From Bostrychus sinensis (Eukaryota; Chordata; Actinopteri; Gobiiformes; Eleotridae), in the NCBI GenBank assembly GCA_020698575.1, contig CM036248.1, positions 14,847,729 to 14,911,728 on the forward strand: DNA of 64,000 nucleotides, in the 5' to 3' direction. This document shows positions 1 to 10,600 of this stretch, piece by piece. A program made the position numbers and the translations under genes. A model generated the notes under the pieces. That model saw only the letters and a list, made by a program, of their open reading frames with translations, was not told the origin of the DNA and searched no databases. The first letter of the stretch is position 1. Every line of letters begins with the position of its first letter.

Positions 1-644
1 AACCTTTCAGAGCTCCCTGGTCGACTATCTGTGGACTGCGAGCCAGGTGATCCTCCATTAATGTAATTGTGCCTCAGAGGGAGCCGTGGCGTTGGCAGCC
101 AAAGGTTTTGCATGTGGCTTAATTGCAGCCAGTCCCACGCTGGGCATAATTAGTGATAGCTGCCATGCACTTCCTGTGGAGTTTCATTTATTAGAGATGA
201 TGATTGGCTGAGGATAAAACACAGGGGTGACACCCCCTCCTCCCGGCGCAGCAGGGAGCGCACCGACCCAGGAGACCAGTAAAGAGAGGAGCTCACCTGC
301 TAAGAGCGCCCTGCCATGTATAATGACCTCATTAAGCCAGCCATGTTTTGACACTTTAAATCATGATTATGACACATTTTAGCCCCTGCTCTTCCTAAAT
401 GTGTCTCTTCATATGAAATCATCCAGGGCAGTTTGTTGGACATTGTAACATCACAGAAACAGCACTGGGGTCCGTGAGCTCCAGCTGCAGCTCTCTGCCT
501 CCACATGTGTCCACACTTCTGCTGGTTATGGACCAACTGCAGTTTTCATTAAAACAGACATTCACAGAATGACTTATAATGACTTTGTAAGGTATACTTA
601 TGGAGCTATTAAGAAAACATTTTAATTATATGTCTTCCCATAGA
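1..644. other. Intergenic DNA, no gene seen
   Basis: No open reading frame here resembles a known protein, and no tRNA or other RNA gene is visible. The first 300 bases are somewhat GC-richer than the rest. The window begins downstream of gpr151 on that gene's strand, so this is intergenic sequence. Confidence 0.6.
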
Positions 645-848
645 TTCACCACCTGTTTATACATTTTTTCTCTGTGGCTTTTTTGTTTGAGTGTTGACTT
701 TTATTATTATTGCATTGTAGTTTATTCTCTTGTTTCTTTTACGTGTGTAATTGTGTTTGTGTTTAGTTTTTTGTCTAATGTTGGTGTACAGCACTTTGAC
801 CAACTGTGTTGTTTTTAAGGTGCTCTATAAATAAAGTTGGATTGAATG
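645..848 (+). repeat. 3' tail of an L2/CR1-like LINE
   Basis: A T-rich stretch runs into 'acagcactttgaccaactg', then a 'ctctataaataaagttg' ending. This arrangement (a GCACTTTG box, then TATAAATAAA) is the usual 3' end of fish L2/CR1-type LINEs and of SINEs that borrow those tails. No reverse-transcriptase coding sequence is attached. The left boundary is approximate. Confidence 0.55.
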
Positions 849-2422
849 ACTAATCCTGATACAATGCATATTTCTTATCATAACCCGTAGTTTCAAAGAA
901 AGCTAAAATCTTTTAAACCAATTCTTTAAGGACAACATATGCCAGGTCCTTATTAAAATTAAGCTACCCACATCTCCCTTTTCTTTCTCACCTCACTCCA
1001 AAATATGCTGTCACTAAATCTAAATCTCTCTGTCTATATGTTTCTATGCTTTGTTTATATAGGAGCCAACTATATGACAAATTATCCAAACACTAGATTA
1101 AAACTGTATTTGACTTTCACAACACTAACACTTAAAACAGATGCTACACAGGCTTGGAAATCCTATATATATTTGCCCAAACCATAATAGTTTAAAATAG
1201 CTGAGTATGCATATTTAGCTGCACAAAGCGACTGCCACATTTAGCAATGAAAATATCACTGACCATAAACGGCGGTGAGGTGTTAATAATGGCGCTCGGA
1301 CAACTGCCATAAATATTTCCACCTTTTATTTCAGTACCATTACCTTCTTTAATGAATCTATTTTTAGGAGCAAAGGTGAGAAATGACTGTGCCCAACAAT
1401 GACTGTGTTTCTTTACGGCCTGGTCACTTCCCCAGAGGCTGCAGCTGGCTCATAGTTAAGTGAAAAAGGTCACCATAAAAGATTAATGACAGGAAAATGT
1501 CAGGTGGGAGGGGGGCACGGCAGTGTTGGCTATAACTGCTGGAGACTGGAGATGTATACACTGCTTAATTTTCTTAATCAAATTTTATCTTATTTGAGGT
1601 AGATGTATAATAATGATAGTACCCACACAGTTAATAGCATCTGCATGTACTGGAGTGTCTTTTATGGACTCTTAAAATTGTAGTATAGGCATCTTACTGT
1701 TACATCAGACAGACAGATCGATCACAGTACAATATCCTCTCATCTTGTACTTTTGGTAACAGCTGAGTGGTGACCTGCTGTGTTTACACTACAGGAATGA
1801 CAGCTGATGTTATAATGAGAGCTACAGAGGCAGCGTTTGAGTTCACAGATAATTGCTTTACCTTATTAGAAGTGCTAATATATGTTATAGATGTACTTAT
1901 AAAAATAAATTTAATAGGCCAGTGTCAGCAGGAGTCCATCCGCTGACTCATCTCATTAGGACTGGTTTTTCTATTGGTTTAACCACTTATAAGGTGTTAT
2001 ACATGGACAGAGCAGTCACAATACTTGCATATTGTGCAAAGTGACAAAATGTTTCTGCAACTTTTATTGAAAACACTGGTCACTCAAAAACACCAATAAC
2101 ATAATATTTACAGTATAGCAAGAATAACTGAACACCAAATATATTTATAATCTCACATTTATATTTACAAAAGTATTTTGAACAATTTTAACAACGATTT
2201 CAAGATACAAGTCTGCAACTTACACTGCTTGTTCACAAGATGTCAGAGCAAAAAAATATACATTTAGAGGCGCATGTTGTTGAAAGTTTTTTTGTAGTTC
2301 AGTTCAATGTATAGATTCAGTACATGTGACATTTTTCAGGTATTGTAATAGTGATGATTATGGCTTACAGTTGATAAAAACAAAGTTTATTGTCTCATAA
2401 AATTAGAATATTTCTTAATCAG
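849..2422. other. Intergenic DNA, nothing recognised
   Basis: AT-rich sequence with only short, unremarkable open frames. A minus-strand AATAAA-type signal near 2057-2064 could serve transcripts entering from gpr151, but this is not decisive. No repeat family or RNA gene was recognised. Confidence 0.5.
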
Positions 2423-2600
2423 GGGCGACAATGGAGCAGGAGTTGAAGCGAGACAGCCACTAACCAGAGGGTTAGTGGTTCAAATCCTGCTCTGACCCAG
2501 GGCATAGTGTCATTGTGTCTTGGGGAAGACACTTCACACAAATTTCCTACTCCAGTCACATTATGTAGGAGAAAGGGCATCCAGTTTAAAAACTTGGCAA
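2423..2600 (+). repeat. tRNA-derived SINE, degenerate
   Basis: The sequence looks like a decayed tRNA head: a GGGGCGACAATGG start, then 'cactaaccagagggttagtg' followed by GGTTCAAATCC, which fits an RNA polymerase III B box. Downstream, 'tgtgtcttggggaagacac' is the block that follows the head in the better-preserved SINE at 18849. The 3' tail is not clear. Confidence 0.6.
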
Positions 2601-2997
2601 ATAATTGTGATAATCATCATAGTTCATCAAAGTTAAGTTAAAGCTTGAAACCTTTAACTCTGTTTGTACTGAATCTATACAACAGTAATATATCCATTTC
2701 CTTTGCATTGGACTACTGAAATAAACTGACTTTTCATGCAAATGTATTTATGTGCACCTGTACTGTGTTGACTTAACATAGGATTCAGATTCTTATAATA
2801 TTTTACATCCAATTAAAAGTTAACAACAAAAACAACACAAATGGTACTTTAAAATACAGAACCATAACATACCTTCCAATAATGCTGCTATATGATTTCC
2901 ACCAGGTCACATTTGTAACATCAGCAACACAGTTTTCATAATAAACATTCCAACGATGTGAAGCCTCATAAAGATGTCATAATTGAGGAAATCTGAG
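2601..2997 (-). other. Probable 3'UTR of gpr151
   Basis: This lies immediately downstream of the gpr151 stop on its strand and has no coding potential. A candidate minus-strand AATAAA lies further on near 2384-2389, beyond the SINE. The transcript end cannot be fixed from sequence alone. Confidence 0.35.
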
Positions 2998-4308
2998 TTA
3001 TTTTTTCTCCTCCTGTGCCTGATTCTCCCATGGTATTGGATCATTCTCCGCCGTCTGCGACCCGCCCTCCCTCTCGTTCCAAAACTGCTCCACGTCAGGT
3101 AGGACTATCCCCTCTTTGAGGCTCACCCTGTCTGCCTCTTTGCACCTGGCTCTGCTGCTGCTGCTGTTCTGGTCAGACTGGAAATCTCGAGAGCTAGAAT
3201 AGTGGAAGCTCCTCTCTCTCGTGGACTGGACCGACACTTCGGGTCTAGGACTAGGGGACTGCAGGGAGGTGGGGTTGTGCGGTCCTGGTTTGGCTTTTGG
3301 CGGTGGTTGTTTTCTTAGGGTGAGGCGCCTCCACAGCCCTCTGTAGCCCTCTCTGAACTCTTCAGATAGAGAAAGAACAATAAGGGGGTTCACTAAAGAC
3401 ATAGAGAAGGTGAGTAGTTGAGCCGAGAGAGTTAAGAGGAGAGGTGGAGATGGGAAAAACTGATTTTCAATTTGTTTTTCTGCAAGGTGCCTTTCCCAAA
3501 TCCACACCACCCATTGGGGAAGCCAGAGGATTGCCATTGCAACAGTGAGACTAAAGAGCATCAAAGTCAGCTTTCTAGACCTGATCTGTGTCCGGAGATT
3601 TTGAGTCTTGCTTGAGCGGCGTTGGCACTGGCCGTAAGCTTTCCAGAAATACATCAACGCAAAACTAAGAGGTGCACAGTAGACACTTAGGGGGTATGCT
3701 TTGACATAGACAGACATGAAATCTTGGGCTTCAGGAGGGACTACGAGGACACAATTTAGACCTTGGATTCCTCTTTGTAGGACTGCAAAGAGCCACTGCG
3801 GGATGGTGATGCAACAAGCGGACAGCCAAATGAAGAAAAGGACCACCAGGATGGACCCCAGGTGGATGCTCACTTGCTTGGTGGGGTTGGAGACGTAACG
3901 GTAGCATGCTTTCGCCATCACAGCTACGGTGAAGCTCTTGGCAGCCATGCACGTTTGGAGGAACCAGTCAGATGTCTTGCACACCGCCCAACCCAGAGTC
4001 CAGCTGGCTCTGGAGTAGGACGCCGCCCTGAACGGGACAGAGAATAGCAGGACCAGCCCGTCTGCGAACATCAAGTTGAAGATAAGAGAGTTGATGAGGG
4101 ACAGCTTGCCCTTGTGAGCGTTGGCGAATAAAATGAACATAGCGGTGAGATTACAGGCCACACCCAAGGCGCAGATAACCCCCAGTATGGACGGGATGAG
4201 AACATGCAGCTCTCCGGGATCCAGAGGTTGGTGTGAGGTGTGGCTATTGAGGGACCACTTGTCTATGGTGGTGTTCATAGTTGCATTATTTTCCAAAACA
4301 ATGTCCAT
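2998..4308 (-). CDS. gpr151: G protein-coupled receptor 151 (orphan class A GPCR)
   Basis: An intact single-exon frame of 436 residues. GPR151 is an orphan rhodopsin-family receptor of the plasma membrane, known in vertebrates mainly from habenular neurons. Two N-glycosylation sites precede TM1 (N8-A-T, N12-T-T). Seven hydrophobic segments lie near residues 36-61, 72-93, 110-135, 149-172, 200-222, 245-271 and 289-312. Visible class A landmarks are N53 in TM1, D83 in TM2, the C110/C186 disulfide pair, YRY in place of DRY at the end of TM3, WLP in TM6 and NPLIV instead of NPxxY in TM7. The C-tail carries LPDVEQFW and NDPIPWE, which I recognise as GPR151 motifs. I chose the ATG at 4306-4308: it has A at -3 and G at +4, and gives the same N-tail length as human. 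The open frame extends further upstream, but only to a TTG at 4345-4347. Its position downstream of ppp2r2b on the same strand matches human. Confidence 0.95.
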   Translation of the reverse strand: MDIVLENNATMNTTIDKWSLNSHTSHQPLDPGELHVLIPSILGVICALGVACNLTAMFILFANAHKGKLSLINSLIFNLMFADGLVLLFSVPFRAASYSRASWTLGWAVCKTSDWFLQTCMAAKSFTVAVMAKACYRYVSNPTKQVSIHLGSILVVLFFIWLSACCITIPQWLFAVLQRGIQGLNCVLVVPPEAQDFMSVYVKAYPLSVYCAPLSFALMYFWKAYGQCQRRSSKTQNLRTQIRSRKLTLMLFSLTVAMAILWLPQWVVWIWERHLAEKQIENQFFPSPPLLLTLSAQLLTFSMSLVNPLIVLSLSEEFREGYRGLWRRLTLRKQPPPKAKPGPHNPTSLQSPSPRPEVSVQSTRERSFHYSSSRDFQSDQNSSSSRARCKEADRVSLKEGIVLPDVEQFWNEREGGSQTAENDPIPWENQAQEEKK

Positions 4309-4475
4309 CTTCTTCAAAATTGCAAGATGGGTTAAAGTCTGAAGCAAAAAATGAAAAATAGTTGTTGAGCAATGTCCAAATTTGACTAAAAGTGAATAGA
4401 GAGGTCCTCATATAAGTCGCAGGTGCTCCTGTCTCTGCGTTTATCCAGAGACACTGAGATGTGCCTCTGAATGCT

Positions 4476-4484
4476 GCTTATAAA
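4476..4484 (-). promoter_or_regulatory. TATA-like box upstream of gpr151
   Basis: On the minus strand the sequence reads TTTATAAGC about 170 bases upstream of the gpr151 ATG. A second, weaker TATA-like stretch lies near 4405. Either could position the start of this intronless gene. No transcription data support the call. Confidence 0.3.
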
Positions 4485-7400
4485 GACACTGCGTGACTGA
4501 CAGCTCATGTCTCCAGCTGACAAAGTGTGCGTCGTCTGCAGCCTCATGGGAGCCAATTAGAAAGTGTTCATAATATTTCCAGTAAAAATAAGAGAGTTGT
4601 ATATGTTACGTGAATGAAGCAAATAATTAGGGATTAGGGTAGCAACAGGGCTTAAGGGTCTTAACATGTTTCAAAGGGAGGAGAATGTGTGTGTGCTCTA
4701 TCCCATTTTGAGTTGTTATTACAGAATATGAATCAAATCAAGGACTTGCATTTCAATGAACTCTGCTTTCCTCTGTTGTACTTTGGCTGTATTTTTTTGT
4801 TTTTCATGAGTTGTGAGCTGAAAGCAAAAATAAAATGTCCTCCTCATGTAAACAAGAATATAATTGTGAGATACAATGGGCAGGAGGTTTACAAAAAACA
4901 GTCTTGTCCTTATTGTTCCAGAGGGGCATGAGATGGGTGTACAATGCATATAAATTCATTTTTCAGGAAAAGTTTGTGTATTTGGTTTGTTTTAATATTT
5001 CACCCTAATAATGTAGAGCTCATTTCTTGTCTTTTCTGTTTAGACGAGGATAATACATTTGTGCACCTAACATTATAACCTAACATTATAATCAATTAAA
5101 ACTTAAATGTAGTTTTTTTCTCTTTTTTTTTTTTTTGCCATAGAACATAGAGTAGTTTCCCATTTAAGGAAATACAACTAAAAGGACAAACTCTCGAAGG
5201 GCATCATTGTGCAGAAAAGTCACTTACTGTTTATTTAAAGACTCTGCTTTGATTTCTTAGGTTTTTTTTTATTATTTTTTTTATGATAATAAAGTAGGAT
5301 GAAAAACACAGTCAGAGTGGCTCCTAATCCAAAATCAACCACCAACTGTGTCCATTTAATGACAACCACTTAAGCCCCATGTTTCTCCACATGAGGGCGC
5401 CCTTGACCCGTACGTAACGCTCTGATAATGAGGATGACGAAGCCAACAGGGAAACAGAAGCAGTCTGACGAAGCAGGATTTGAACTTGCACATCTTTATT
5501 ATTTTTTTTATTCAAAGAAAGTCCAGTAAGCATAAAGACTGCATGGTAAGTCATTTTGCATCTCAATACATTCTCAGCTATAAAAGTTTCGATTAGAAGA
5601 GTCACAAAGGAGGTTGTTAAGAAGAAGACATTACCGTTTGAAAGGAATCACACAAAATAATTCCCTGATTTCACAGAGTTTGTTTAGACCTTTGTCGGCT
5701 TTTTGTTTAATGGGAGTTAAAAAAACAAACAAAAAAAAAAACAAACAAAAAAAACAAAACAAAAAAACAAAAAACAAAAACAGAATGGACAGAGGGACGC
5801 CAATGCTAAAAATTCAACTTGAACCTGCTACCGTTCGGCATAACTCCTCAAAAGAGCAGAAACGTGGACAGGCACCACAGCATTTCAGACTGGATACATC
5901 TTTATAAGTGGAGAAAGTATAGCAAAGTGCAAAAGTTTTAAGCGGAGTTTTAAGAAAGGCTATGAACAAAGAAAGGTATATCAATGTACAAAAATACACT
6001 AAATTGGAAGAAAAAGAAGATAAATCAAAACTATAAGTACTTGGAGAGAACAGACCTCTGCACATGAACTCGTCCTAGCTCCAAGTGGCAGAAGTACGGT
6101 TCCCAGACATGGACTCTTCTAGTTCCGGGGTTCCGGTTCCGGCAAAAAACCCTTATATCTCACAATGAAAAATTTACTAAAACTATTCATTCGTTCATTT
6201 AGTGACTGAAGTTAGTATCTTAAGTCTATATCTCAAAATGGGACAGAACACCTTTTGGATCTTGCCCCATTACTACTACAACGGATTTTCAAACATAAAA
6301 AATGTTGTATTAACCCATTCTTTGTTAACAGCATTTTTCACACCTGCCTAAAACATTTGCACAGCACTGTATTTTACTTGCATAGTGCTTCGTCTGTACG
6401 GAAAATAAATGCAGGCTCATCCGATCCAGTGCATGCAAAAGAGCTATTCTACCATTATGACATCTCAAATTCAGAAGTATGTGAAACTTGCCATCTACCA
6501 AGTAATATTAAGCACTATGCAAATAAGATATCAACACGTGAGGGTTTGTACCAATGGTCTTCTTGACATTGGACGGGCTGCAGTGTCCTCCCCTGAACCC
6601 ACAAGTCACTGGACTACAATGCTTCAAGCACTTTGTCGCCATTTGGGACATTAGTAGGGGAGATGTTTTTGTGTTTATAGAGAAATAAAGAAAAAAAAAT
6701 GCTAACAATGACTGTTGCCAATTAATTTGAAACATTCACACTCCTCCCTCCCTCAAGCCCTACCCCCTCCCGCCATCCCGCCCCTTACTTCATCAACATT
6801 TAGCCCCCAACATACCAAAAGAAGGCACCACAGCTTCTAAACAAACTTAAAAATGACAGCATTGTTAAATTAAACGGCCTGAAAGGGCTTCTTCATTCAT
6901 GTCACAGGTTACAGCAGTCTCCCAGGGGGACACACAATACTCCAAAGATTGCCCCCATATTGTGTCATAGGCAGCACAAATTTCAAACATTAACAGTCTC
7001 CTTCCTCGTTTTCAGAGCAAATTCTTCAGCAAATAATTGTGCTGTCTGTCCAAGCTTTGCCTCCAACACTGAGCGTGCAGAAGGGCAGATAGAAAGGTAG
7101 GGGGCGCTGTTGCTACATGACAAACATCCACAGTCATGTAAGCTGTCTGTCTGTGTGCTATATTCCCACATCCGCCCTTTTTGAGTCAGGGTCCAAAAGG
7201 GCTGCTACATCAAACATTATTCATGCAGCAAGCCTCTGTTGCATAAATGCACTGGATTCTCTTCTTCTTTGTGTCTGCTTGGTTAAATAAATTAAAATTC
7301 AGTTCATTCTCGATTTGGAGGAATCCCCAAAAATGTATCCAGGCTGCATCAGTTCCAGTCAGTGGATACTCCAAACTCGAATTTAGCAGCGACAGGAAAA

Positions 7401-7516
7401 GCAGAAGAATTGTACATTTAAATTCCAGCTCTTCCCATTTTTTTCCAACTGTGCTTTCCCCCAATGTCCCATGTCCCAGGTCAAGGGTCAGAGGTCAGCT
7501 TGGGCAGTTTGGCCTT
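4485..7516 (-). other. Interval holding gpr151 upstream DNA and probable ppp2r2b 3'UTR
   Basis: No coding sequence with family resemblance is seen. The part next to 7516 should be ppp2r2b 3' untranslated sequence. Minus-strand AATAAA-like signals occur near 5229 and 5495, but none is clearly used. An A-rich simple repeat of (A)nC type lies at about 5720-5785, and pyrimidine-rich stretches lie near 6745-6785. Confidence 0.45.
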
Positions 7517-7672
7517 TTAGTTGACCTTGTCTTGAAAGATGTAGAGGTTGTTTGTAGCCGCTACTGCGATGATGTTCTCATGTGGATGCCACGTTGTGTG
7601 TAGGATCTTTTTGCTGAAGTCCAAGCTGTCTACGCTGATCTCATCCTTACGCCGTTTCCCACCTACACACAC
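7517..7672 (-). CDS. ppp2r2b: ppp2r2b coding exon 10 (last)
   Basis: Codes [11 protein letters not shown] through DKVN and a TAA stop at 7517-7519, 51 residues. The acceptor AG is at 7673-7674 and the exon begins in phase 0 with GTG. It completes the C-terminal blade of the propeller. Unlike the gamma isoform, nothing follows DKVN. Confidence 0.95.
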
Positions 7673-10600
7673 CTGTAAGAGACAAAGATAATGTCATGTG
7701 TGTGCAAAAAGCTATTGTTCATGAAAGGCATTGTTTTACTGTGTTGTGTGAGTACCTTGCGAGGCTTGAGAATAGCCCTGGGTTTGCTGTTTTCTCTCGA
7801 TGCTTCCAATGTGACGTCCCGCTTTGTGTTTCGGTCAAACATACGGAAGAAATTGTTATAGGAGCCAGTCATTATAACACTGTGGATAGCAAGAGAGGGC
7901 ACAAGGGTTAAGTTATTGATTAGTATGGGCCATTGTATATTTATATGAAAACAACTGCCATAATGACACTTTCTTATTAACATATCATTATCATTAACAT
8001 ACTGATAATAATGCACAAACAACTACATTTTTATCATTACAGTAACATGACACAGATACAGTATCCAGTGATAACTCTTTTATACTATAACTGTGTAAAA
8101 GGAAGCAGAATCAGAATTTGGTTTTGGCAAATACAGAACTTTAAATGACCTAGAGATGTCATACATGTCTAGTTACTGAAATAAAAATAAAAAGCAACCA
8201 GAGGCACGAACAAGGAGGTGATCTCCTTTATAGTGCATGTCATTTTATTGCTATCCCACCTGTCTGATCCATTCCAGACGCACTCAAATTTGTCAAAGAT
8301 GCAGTCGTTCTCGTATAGGGAGCACAGTTTGCCTCGTAGATAGTCATGTACCTGAAATTAAATAAAATATATTATGATATAGAATAGCACGGTATTAGAC
8401 ACTATATTGAATATTACAGTAATGATATGTTTAGCAATATATGGATGCCCTTAAAAATGTAATTCTTTATCAACAATAGACATAGTAGTTTTTTTATGTT
8501 GGTGATATCATATGCAATAACCTTATTTTGTGCAGTCCTATGATGATTTTTTATTTTTATTTTATTTTTTTATTTATTTATATGGGACAGCGTGTATTAA
8601 TGAACAGCAGCAAGTGCCGTAAATACACCGGATTATAGCTCAGCGCTAATTTCCATCCGTAGTCCCCACTCACTCACTCACATTCACATTCACACCAGCT
8701 TCCTGGTGTTCCCCAGCAGTCTCCCATCCAGGTACTGACCAGACCCTACCCTGCTTAGCTTCCGAGGTCTGACGGGATCGGGCATCCACAAGGCGGTATG
8801 GATACACCAGAATACTTAGTTGCTGGTGCGTCACACTGGCCTACATGAGCGAACCTGTAAGCCGCACACCCATATGCCCCACTTCAGTAATCCCTGCGGC
8901 CTGCTGACCCGCGCTAAGACGCCTGATCGCAGGTGGAGCCTTGCTGGAATTGGACACAGATTCCCTTGAGTCCAACTGATGGCCTTATCAATGGTGACCC
9001 CGCCCCAAGATGGCGTCCCGTGATCACACACTATGGATGTGACCTAAGCGGCCGCTCAGTGGGAGGTCCTGCCCTTCAGCCCGCATCAGGACTGCACTAT
9101 CTATCTTCTTTTACGGACGCTCGGTTCAATACACTCTCCTGGGGTAATTGCTAAAGATGACACAATTACAGATAGGACGGGTGACAGCGGAACAGGATTA
9201 TGTTGAGTGATCAGGCTGAAATCAATAGTTTGATCTGCACTAGTCGAGATTTATCTATGAAGACTGTAAGCTCTTCAAAAGACCCTTTTGGTGTTCGTAA
9301 ACAGAATGACTGCCTACTTATGTGTCCCAACTGTATCCGCAACCTTTCTGAAAACGTCACTCATGGAAGGGTTTTAACGGGGACATGAAAATATGAAAAG
9401 GACAGAGTTACCTGGTACGTCTCAAGTGGTTTGTTCTCCATTTGAAGGTCCCACACCTTGACAGTGAGGTAGTCCCTTGTCATCAGGTAGCGCCCATTGT
9501 GGCTAAACTTCACGTCAGAGATGGATGAGATGATTTCGGAAAAAAATGAGCGAGTTGAGGGATCCTCTGGCTCTTCAAAATCTACAAATGGAACAGATAT
9601 ACAAAAAAGGACATTATTTTCTGGGGATAAAAAAAAACACACTTCACACCGTGGGAGGCGGCGGTAGACAGAGCTGTTATTTAATCATAGCTGTAAGGAG
9701 GAAAGAGGCAGATTTTGTTTGGGTGGGAGGCAGTCATTAGCGAACAATAAGAAAGGCACAACAATGGCGGGTTGTGGGGGGAAATGCTGCGGCAGCTGCA
9801 TCTCTTCGGCGGGATTATTCCTCTGTGTGCTCTGGGAGACAGTCGTGGGTCAGAATGCTGGGTAAATATTGGTTATGATTCATATTGATTTTGGCAGCTG
9901 CTGATTTGTGTGCAGGCCAGCGCACCAGGGATAAGAGCCAGGCATTCCATCGAGAGCTGTCAAGTTACTGTCGCTCCTTCTTCCATCCCTCCTTCAATCC
10001 TTCCTACCCTCCTTCCTTCCTTCTAGGGTCTTTTTTTGTATGTTTAGTGGTACCACATTTATTCAGATTTGATGGCTTATACATGGGTTTATGTAAAAAA
10101 TAAGAATGTATTAAAGTGGTGCTCAAACTACAAACAGCTTTATCATCCGAATATAATATAAAATCTAATAGTCAAAATAAAAATATATAGTATAAAATTC
10201 AGCTTTGTGAGGGTTGTATTGGAGCAAAACAAGCAAAAAAGTGACAGAGCCTATATAGAGTGGAAGTTGAGTCATAAAACCCAAAAATCCTTTATTCATC
10301 AGTATCTTGCTCTATGGGAAAATTAAATATCCTATTGTAAAACACAATTTGGTACGCAACGGTATATTGTCCAGCCCTACCTCCTGCTATCCTTCATCCT
10401 TTCCTTACTATCGCTCCTAAAAAAGATCCCCTCTTTTCCCTCGCCTCTTCTGCCTGGAGAATAGCCCTGTGATGTGTCAATGGGGAGTCTAACAAGAGAT
10501 GCAGTGGGAGAGATGAAAAATAGGGGGATGAGGACGGGATAAGAAAAACAAATCAATGTCAAAATGCCGAGCCCATTTGAGCCCAGCTGGATTTGTGTGT

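Noticed and set aside
4309..4347. A longer gpr151 start 13 codons upstream
   Set aside because: The codon at 4345-4347 is TTG, not ATG. The ATG at 4306-4308 has a strong context and gives the expected N-terminal length.
8701..8803. A functional 5S rRNA gene
   Set aside because: The match lacks the normal 5' end and runs into a foreign A-rich tail, so a 5S-derived SINE is the better reading.
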